Shown in pieces: positions 58,501 to 64,000 of a DNA stretch of 64,000 nucleotides (position 1 is its first letter; every line of letters begins with the position of its first letter). The notes under the pieces were generated by a model, which saw only the letters and a program-made list of their open reading frames with translations, was not told the DNA's origin and did not search any database. Position numbers and translations under genes: made by a program. The stretch lies in contig NC_051141.1 in assembly GCF_014839805.1 (NCBI RefSeq), forward strand, positions 7,758,777 through 7,822,776. The letters are read 5' to 3'. This DNA comes from Manduca sexta. Its lineage: Eukaryota; Arthropoda; Insecta; Lepidoptera; Sphingidae.

Positions 58501-61125
58501 AGTGTAAAGTCTATATTAATTGCATATTTTAATTAAAATATCCTAAACATATCGACTTCCTTGTTTTTGTTTGTTTTTACAACAAATTTATATCTAATTG
58601 ATAAAGAAGACCTTCCGTTGTCGTAATTAAATTTTCAAACCAACCAAATGCAATGAACAAGAACAACTTGAATCTTTTGTTTTATTGTCATGGTCATATT
58701 GTTGTCCAAATAAAATAAGACTCCTACAATCCCACAATAGTTAATCTATAGGTAGGTACACACTTAAGTTCATGCCATAAATCCCACATGAGCTTGTTAG
58801 ACAATAACAAGTGCGATTGTAACTCAAACACACGCCAGAGAACGGCAAGTGCAACACATTTATATACTGTTTAACAAGATTTTGCCTGTAGTTCATAATA
58901 TGCTAAAAAAACCGAGGTCTTATACAGAAAGAAGCAGGTTAGTAGATTGGTATTCGCGGTTTCCTAACATTCTAACACGCCAGCTGACAAGTATGAGTGT
59001 TATTTTAACGTAAAACTTCTTGACATGTTTATGACGCAAGTACACTCACCGACGAAGTTTCCAGATGGTGCAAAAGCCACGCTCATCACCCAAGCGGAAC
59101 GCAAAGGGATGATTTGTACCTTATTCCCGCTCCAAGTGTCCCAAATAATCAGTTTCCCATCGAGGGAACCCGTGACGCAGTGCCTGCCGAAGACAACTAG
59201 TTGTAAATTCTCCTACAATATTATGCATATGGAAAGTGTGTTTGTTTGTCTATATAACAGTTACTTCACTAAAAGATAATCTTGTGGTAAGAGTACAAGT
59301 ACAATAATTCTACTTTCTTAGGATTTATGTACGTATAAATATTTTGCTCCGGACTCAAATCGCCTGTACTCTCACTCTAAGAATAACAATAAAATGGAAT
59401 CTAAAAATATGTAAATAGGATCGCATCACTTTATCTTAATTAATATTAGTGAAATTATTAAAATATCTAAATAAGAAAACAATAATTTCGGACGTCAATT
59501 CTTATGTAGATGGATAAGACGTAAAATAATTAAATGCGTACAACTAAAAAGGGTAATATTAATTTATAACTGAATTCTAAAAAAATATTTCTAACTTTAA
59601 AGAAACTTTAGTTTTGTTAACTTATATTAAAATTGTCAAACAAGTCCAGACGCAGGTAAAGTTAGTCTTATAATATCTTAACCTATAATATCGAGGAGTG
59701 AGAAAGACAGTCCTGTGACGTAAATCCATAGCAACAAAGACGTTAAGTACGAGATAAATGTTCTTTTTATTCAAATTAGTCGAACATTAACATTGTATCG
59801 AACAAGTTCATACTCGTGTCACAGAGCAATTATTATAATGAATAATTATTCTGTTTTATATATACCTATTAATAATGAATAAGGATTGTATTTTACTAAG
59901 TTTCCATGTCAAGGGCTTACTAATAACAAAATAAAATTTAACTGAGTTTTGGATATAACTATATTCTATAGCATTAATGAAACTAGGAATTTAAGATTTG
60001 ACTTCTAAAGGAAAGTTAAAGGGCTTAGATCAGCCCCTTAGATTAAAAGACCTTATTTCTACTTACACCAGGGATATAGTTAGTTAATTAAAATCTAAAA
60101 ATCCGAACACAGTAATTTGGGGCACAAATTGTTCTTCGCAATGCAAAATTTCTACCATAATTTCAATACGCAAGCGGAAATTAATCAAAACAAGTTTTGC
60201 TCCAATAAATTTGTTCCATTAGCCACCATCATTTTGTAAATATAATAGCTTCGCAATGCGGTTATTAAAAATATTACATTTCATTCAAAGATATATAAAT
60301 ATATATATGTATATTTAACACTAAATATTTTATTCACATATTAAACTTATGAATATTTTGCCTCTGACTCAAATTATTTAACGTACCCAAATAGGATGAC
60401 GAAACGATTTTAGTTATAACACTGGTTATTAACTTTTACTCTTTGGACAAAGGCTACTTACCGAGAGTCACCGCTGTAATGCACAGAATTGACTTTGTTG
60501 AGATGTCCTTTCAACATCTTCTTCGTTACAAATCTAATCTTAGGCACGTCCCCGAGATCAGAACATTTATCCGTCAGCTTAGCATCGGCAACCTTTTCCT
60601 GATCTGCCTGCAAATAATTGTATACGTTAAAGGGTATTAATTATAATACCTTTTTATGAAAAATGATTTTTAATATCATTGGTATCTTGTTTTTTTTTTA
60701 TAATTTTACTTAATACCTTAAGGGCTTACTTTGCACTCATCACATACATTTATTCATAGGATAAGGGCAAAACGAATTAAAAATAACAGTTGTTCGAATA
60801 AAAATGTATATTTGTCTTACTTTTATATTCAGTAAAATTATAATTTAATTCATGGATAACTTTTATCTGATTATTGAAAAATCATCTCTAAGACAAGGAT
60901 CGTAATAAGCATGGATAATATCTAAGTAGGTCACGATAGTCGAATATTGAGAATCACTATACCGTACTAGACTTAGTATTTTATTAGTATCAACTAATGT
61001 TTAGTATTATCTCTCATAATATTATTATCTCTATAAAACTACCCTCACAAACCTACCTTCACTTTAGCAATAAGATCGGTTAGTTCTTTTTTGAGAGCAG
61101 TGGCTTCTGGATCTTCCTTAGGCAT
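49507..61125 (-). CDS. Gbeta76C: Visual G protein beta subunit (Gbeta76C orthologue)
   Basis: Beta subunit of the heterotrimeric Gq that couples rhodopsin to phospholipase C in insect photoreceptors. Nine exons, high to low: 61125-61057, 60607-60462, 59183-59050, 58352-58187, 55328-55243, 54145-54030, 53785-53659, 53206-53120, 49613-49507; phases agree and give 345 aa, about the length I recall for the fly protein. An N-terminal helix (MPKEDPEATALKKELTDLIA) is followed by seven WD repeats, the last ending SWDQNVRVWG. HCVTGSLDGKLIIWD, YEGFLSSCRFLDD and SVDKTCKLWD match fly Gbeta76C as I recall it much better than Gbeta13F or Gbeta5, so the assignment is firm. The MPK start matches the fly start; the frame stays open upstream but has no ATG there. 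Exon 7 uses a weak donor (GTCTGT). The last intron is 3.5 kb and full of repeats. Confidence 0.95.
50530..50660. other. GC-rich islet in the last Gbeta76C intron
   Basis: About 130 bp of strikingly GC-rich DNA (for example GTGCGGGGCCGCGGGGTGTG) inside an AT-rich intron. No splice-bounded frame fits. Could be a repeat fragment or a control element; nothing decides it. Confidence 0.35.
51448..51850 (+). repeat. LINE 3'-end remnants
   Basis: In the last Gbeta76C intron. Begins ACCGACTTCAAAAAAGGAGG, shared with 57912-57990, and later carries the AAATCGATTTAGTATTCTAG...ATTAGCCCATACAAACGTAC pattern I associate with common lepidopteran LINE tails. Confidence 0.5.
52050..52370 (+). mobile_element. 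tRNA-derived SINE, family A, copy 2
   Basis: In the last Gbeta76C intron, antisense to the gene. A-box-like AATAGCCTAGTTGGG and B-box-like GCAGGTTCAAATCTC; ends TACAGGCCTGATATTATTAC. Collinear with 9061-9382 over its whole length. Confidence 0.88.
52538..52625. repeat. Perfect 31-bp hairpin plus a third half-copy
   Basis: Arms 52538-52568 and 52578-52608 are exact reverse complements (left arm begins AAACAATTTTGAAGAATGAA) around a 9-nt loop. Directly after, 52607-52624 repeats the TTGAAGAATGAACAAAA part in the original orientation. Lies in the last Gbeta76C intron, so it will fold in the pre-mRNA. Confidence 0.9.
52720..52905 (+). repeat. LINE 3'-end remnant
   Basis: Pattern GAGCCGACTTCGCGCGGGTA, then AAAACCGTATGAGGATCCGT and TCGGTAGTTTTTGTGATTAT, ending TTATAATATATAAGGATT; typical of old LINE tails in Lepidoptera as I recall them. 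No second full copy here. Confidence 0.45.
54365..54415 (+). repeat. LINE/SINE tail fragment
   Basis: GGGGAAGGCCCATGTTCAGC then AGTGGACATCCTGCCGCTGA and a GATGATGTTGATG tail, in intron 5 of Gbeta76C. Its complement lies at 44038-44095. Confidence 0.55.
57912..57990 (+). repeat. LINE 3'-end fragment
   Basis: TTTTAACCGACTTAAAAAAA then GGAGGATGTTCTCAATTCGA, shared with 51448-51500. In intron 4 of Gbeta76C. Confidence 0.5.
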
Positions 61126-61230
61126 GTTTTCTGGTTTATATGTACTGAATCTCTCTGTGGATAGACAACGGGTTGCACCGGCCGCGACTACAACAGCTAT
61201 GAGCCCTGGCTTGGCATCATCCGCCACCTC

Positions 61231-61241
61231 TAATCTTATTA
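61231..61241. promoter_or_regulatory. TAAT-N3-ATTA site upstream of Gbeta76C
   Basis: TAATCTTATTA, a paired-class homeodomain dimer (P3-type) site, 106-116 bp upstream of the Gbeta76C ATG. On the minus strand TCAGT at 61148-61144 is a good arthropod initiator that would place the site near -90. Fly photoreceptor genes carry a related P3/RCSI site close to their start sites. One base differs from the strict consensus. Confidence 0.4.
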
Positions 61242-62246
61242 CTTAAATTGGATTTTATTTTACTTTTCTACTGAAGCTTTACATGTGCCGGAGCGTATAG
61301 ATCTATCCACTGCCCTTATTAACAAAGCATGTGCATAATTTATAAAATTAGCTTGCTACTTTATAGTTCTGCAATGGGTCAATATTAAACTGCAAGGTTT
61401 CTTGCAAATGTACTGTGTTCGTGGCACTCAAGGAAATTACATTACCTAATAGGGTGAAAATAATTAATGCACTCCTTGTAGGAACTATAAGGGTTTGATT
61501 ACGTTAGTCTATCAATAATGTTGTTCTATTTACCCTTAAATAAAACGAATGAAGTACCACAGGTACTTCAAAATGTAAAATGAAAAGGTAATTCAGGTCT
61601 CAGCAAACCTACATGCGAAACCCGACAAGCGAGCAAATAGGTCACCCGATTTTAAGTCATCTCCACCGTACAGAAACCTCCACGCCGCCATAAAGAACCA
61701 TGGATGCGCTACCGGTCTAAGAGAAAATGAATAGGGATTAGAAAATATGGGCTGCTATTTTGCCTTCCCCATATGTTGAACTTATTTCATAATATTATAT
61801 CACTAACTAGTATAGAACAAAATGTGCTCTTCGAGAATTTTTTCTTAAGACATTATTCTTTTTACTCCATACAACAAATTAAAGATTTTAATGAAAATAT
61901 AGAATAGGCAATTGAAGCGTGACGATCGTCCCAGAAACTGTAACTTTCACTTGATGCTTTAATTCTTTTTGGACAGTGGTAACGTCTACGGTATTGAAAG
62001 CAATGTAAATCTAATAGCAATTTGTCACGACTGCGCGAATAACCGTTTTAAAAACCAAGCAAATTTTTCTCAAAAACTTCTGGTCATATTCGGATGAGAT
62101 TTTCGTAATTGAAATGTATATTTTACAAGAAAGTCTTAGTTAGTATATAAAATATAGTCTTAGTAACTAGGATCTGATGAAGATCTTCGAAGACAATGGA
62201 ACTTTAAAAAAAATAACAGCTAATAAATTGCGATTGCTGCGATCTA

Positions 62247-62281
62247 TTATAAAGAGGTGTATTACATACACCTCTTTATAA
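62247..62281. repeat. Perfect 16-bp hairpin with 3-nt loop
   Basis: Arms 62247-62262 (TTATAAAGAGGTGTAT) and 62266-62281 are exact reverse complements around TAC. Confidence 0.85.
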
Positions 62282-63058
62282 CATAACATCACGCCCGTTC
62301 AATTTTAGAGGCTTAACAGATTTTTTTTTAAAAAAAACGACATGGAATCCCACAAAAATATTTAACATTTACATGTATAGGTATCTAATAACTATATTTG
62401 GAGTCAGTGTCTCAATTACATTGAAATTTTTTTGCGTTTATTTGTTTGTGTAGGTAATTACCAAGCTTAACTAAAGTTTAAAGTATTTTATTTTTTCTTA
62501 AAACAGATTTATTAAGTACAGGTCATGTGCATTAAGTGTCTAAATTGCGCATTCTTACTTTTACCTGCATCCCTAGATTAATTGATGCATGTGTCTAAAT
62601 TACCTAACCTGACAAATTCCTAAAATCTAAATACTTAGTCATCGTTAGCAAGAATGCATTAACTATATTATTTTACCTACTTATATTTAGCGAGCGAAGC
62701 CTGACCGGGTTCGTGACCTGGATATCAAAGCATTCTATAAACCATACTTACCCACCATATTGATATTATCAAAGTACCTATATTAATATATTATACTTAC
62801 TACCTTTGGATTAAGGGAAATCTAAATTATCGGTTTTAGGTACCTACTTACCCAACCGCGTTACGTGATTCGGTCATTTCACAATTACGGTTGGCCAAGT
62901 TTTCTTATTCAACTGCATTGGACACTTTCATTTCACGCTATAAGTATTTCTGAAAGCAATAAAAATAGAGAATAGCTCTCACCATTTCCATTATAATCAA
63001 TCTGGTGTGTCTACCGCGGCGGAGGATACAGTCGGTCGCCGGGAGTTTTGGCGAAAAC

Positions 63059-63212
63059 ATGGTTCTACGGCATCGGTGCTTCCCCTTGAAATGTTGCTGT
63101 TGGGTGATAGCAATCGTAATCGCGCTGCGATCCCACCCATCCATCTCTCAAGAATTCTGCACAAAAGACACTGAAGACACTGCTTGCAAGAAAATTAATT
63201 TCTTCAGTAGAG
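63059..63212 (+). CDS. Putative first exon of a secreted protein
   Basis: ATG in a good context (GAAAACATGG) opens 51 codons plus one base, ending at a donor GTAATA (63213). The peptide starts MVLRHRCFPLKCCCWVIAIV, a signal-peptide-like stretch with a hydrophobic core at about 15-23, then a short segment with two cysteines (EFCTKDTEDTACKK). A phase-1 junction soon after a signal peptide is typical of secreted or receptor proteins. The frame would stay open about 20 more codons without splicing. No following exon was identified before the window ends, so the gene would continue to the right. Family not recognised. Confidence 0.4.
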
Positions 63213-64000
63213 GTAATACAAACTTACGTTTTTTAGCATTTATAGAACTTTTATATAGTTTTAATGCAGAGTGATTTTTATATCGGCCCCGGTTATGACA
63301 ATAAAATTAGCAACGCGATTTTTGTTAAGTATATTGCATAGATTTATAAATAATGCTGTTAGTTTGTTGCACTATTTAAAAAGTTTTGTGAGGCTTCACC
63401 GAAATGATATGTAAATTCTAGGTAGACCTTTTCACAATTTAACTACCCGTTTTTAAGGGCGTAAATTGGTTTTAAATTCAAGAAGGGACGAGACAAAATC
63501 TCAATTTTTGATCCAGGGGGTGGTCAAAGTGAACATTTTATGTAGGTAATACCAATAAATTGAGTCTAGTGCGGGTTAGCGGCCACCTGCATACGCCCGT
63601 GCCTTTTTTATCAGCGTCCGTTTTTTTGTTTAAAATATAGTTAATTCTATGGAATCTGTACCTATTATATATTTTCACAATTTTTTGCCTTATCGCCACG
63701 ATTATGCACCAGCCTTTATTAAATGTAAAGATCCGTGTAAAACACTTAAGATGTCTCTTATGCGTGTTTGCATCTTTTATAGATTGATCAATAATCTATC
63801 AATATATTACTTTGTGCTACCGAGTAGTACTTAACTAACATCTAAAACTAAGAAAGTATTGCTGTGTCCCGAGTGTTCCGGATTAAAACGACATAAGTAG
63901 TAGCCATTTTAACCGGGCGTTATAATATGCTGTGACTTAGATACATGGTAAAAGGACAATATATTTTTCAACCCCCGACGCACAAAGCTGGGTGTTACAA
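63213..64000. other. AT-rich right edge
   Basis: Would be the first intron if the exon at 63059-63212 is real. No further exon, RNA gene or repeat recognised. Confidence 0.4.

Larger units (their letters stand above)
61126..63058. other. Divergent promoter region and intergenic DNA
   Basis: Separates Gbeta76C (minus) from the putative secreted-protein exon (plus). Contains a homeodomain-type site at 61231-61241 and a perfect hairpin at 62247-62281; otherwise AT-rich with nothing else recognised. Confidence 0.45.

Noticed and set aside
61126..61227. Extension of Gbeta76C upstream of MPKEDPEA
   Set aside because: The frame is open but has no ATG; the fly protein starts at the equivalent MPK.

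Overview
The window looks like insect nuclear DNA, most likely from a moth or butterfly. It is AT-rich, its genes are split by GT-AG introns, and it carries tRNA-derived SINEs and other dispersed repeats of the kind I know from Lepidoptera. The order is inferred from these repeats and from protein resemblance; the species cannot be named from sequence alone.

Layout. Positions 1-25,100 hold no gene I can firmly support: long AT-rich stretches, at least three families of terminal-inverted-repeat (TIR) elements, two SINE families, and three weak exon candidates (1346-1491 +, 4034-4168 -, 19406-19531 +). Catalase (25269-27411 +, two exons, 507 aa) is the first certain gene, with a TATA box upstream. 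From 27.4 to 37 kb lie repeats, including a pair of nearly identical 236-bp direct repeats, a decayed reverse-transcriptase fragment, and an intronless gene for a PHD-finger/coiled-coil protein (33235-33825 +).

The right half is gene-rich. A carboxylesterase with signal peptide and complete catalytic triad (37269-46838 +, ten exons, 566 aa) is convergent with a Golgi alpha-1,3-fucosyltransferase (47562-48906 -, two exons, 423 aa); their putative poly(A) signals lie about 95 bp apart. Next, on the minus strand, is the complete visual-system G protein beta subunit, orthologue of Drosophila Gbeta76C (49507-61125 -, nine exons, 345 aa). I rebuilt its reading frame exon by exon, and all splice phases agree. 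A putative first exon of a secreted protein (63059-63212 +) lies divergent to it at the right edge.

The genes do not form one pathway: peroxide removal in peroxisomes, ester hydrolysis in the secretory route, Golgi fucosylation, and phototransduction. The most notable non-genic signals are a 765-bp element with perfect 35-bp TIRs and repeated internal copies of the TIR motif, a scatter of perfect short-loop hairpins (one demonstrably a local inverted duplication inside a SINE), and a homeodomain-dimer site about 106 bp upstream of the Gbeta76C start. I found no clear new multi-gene system.
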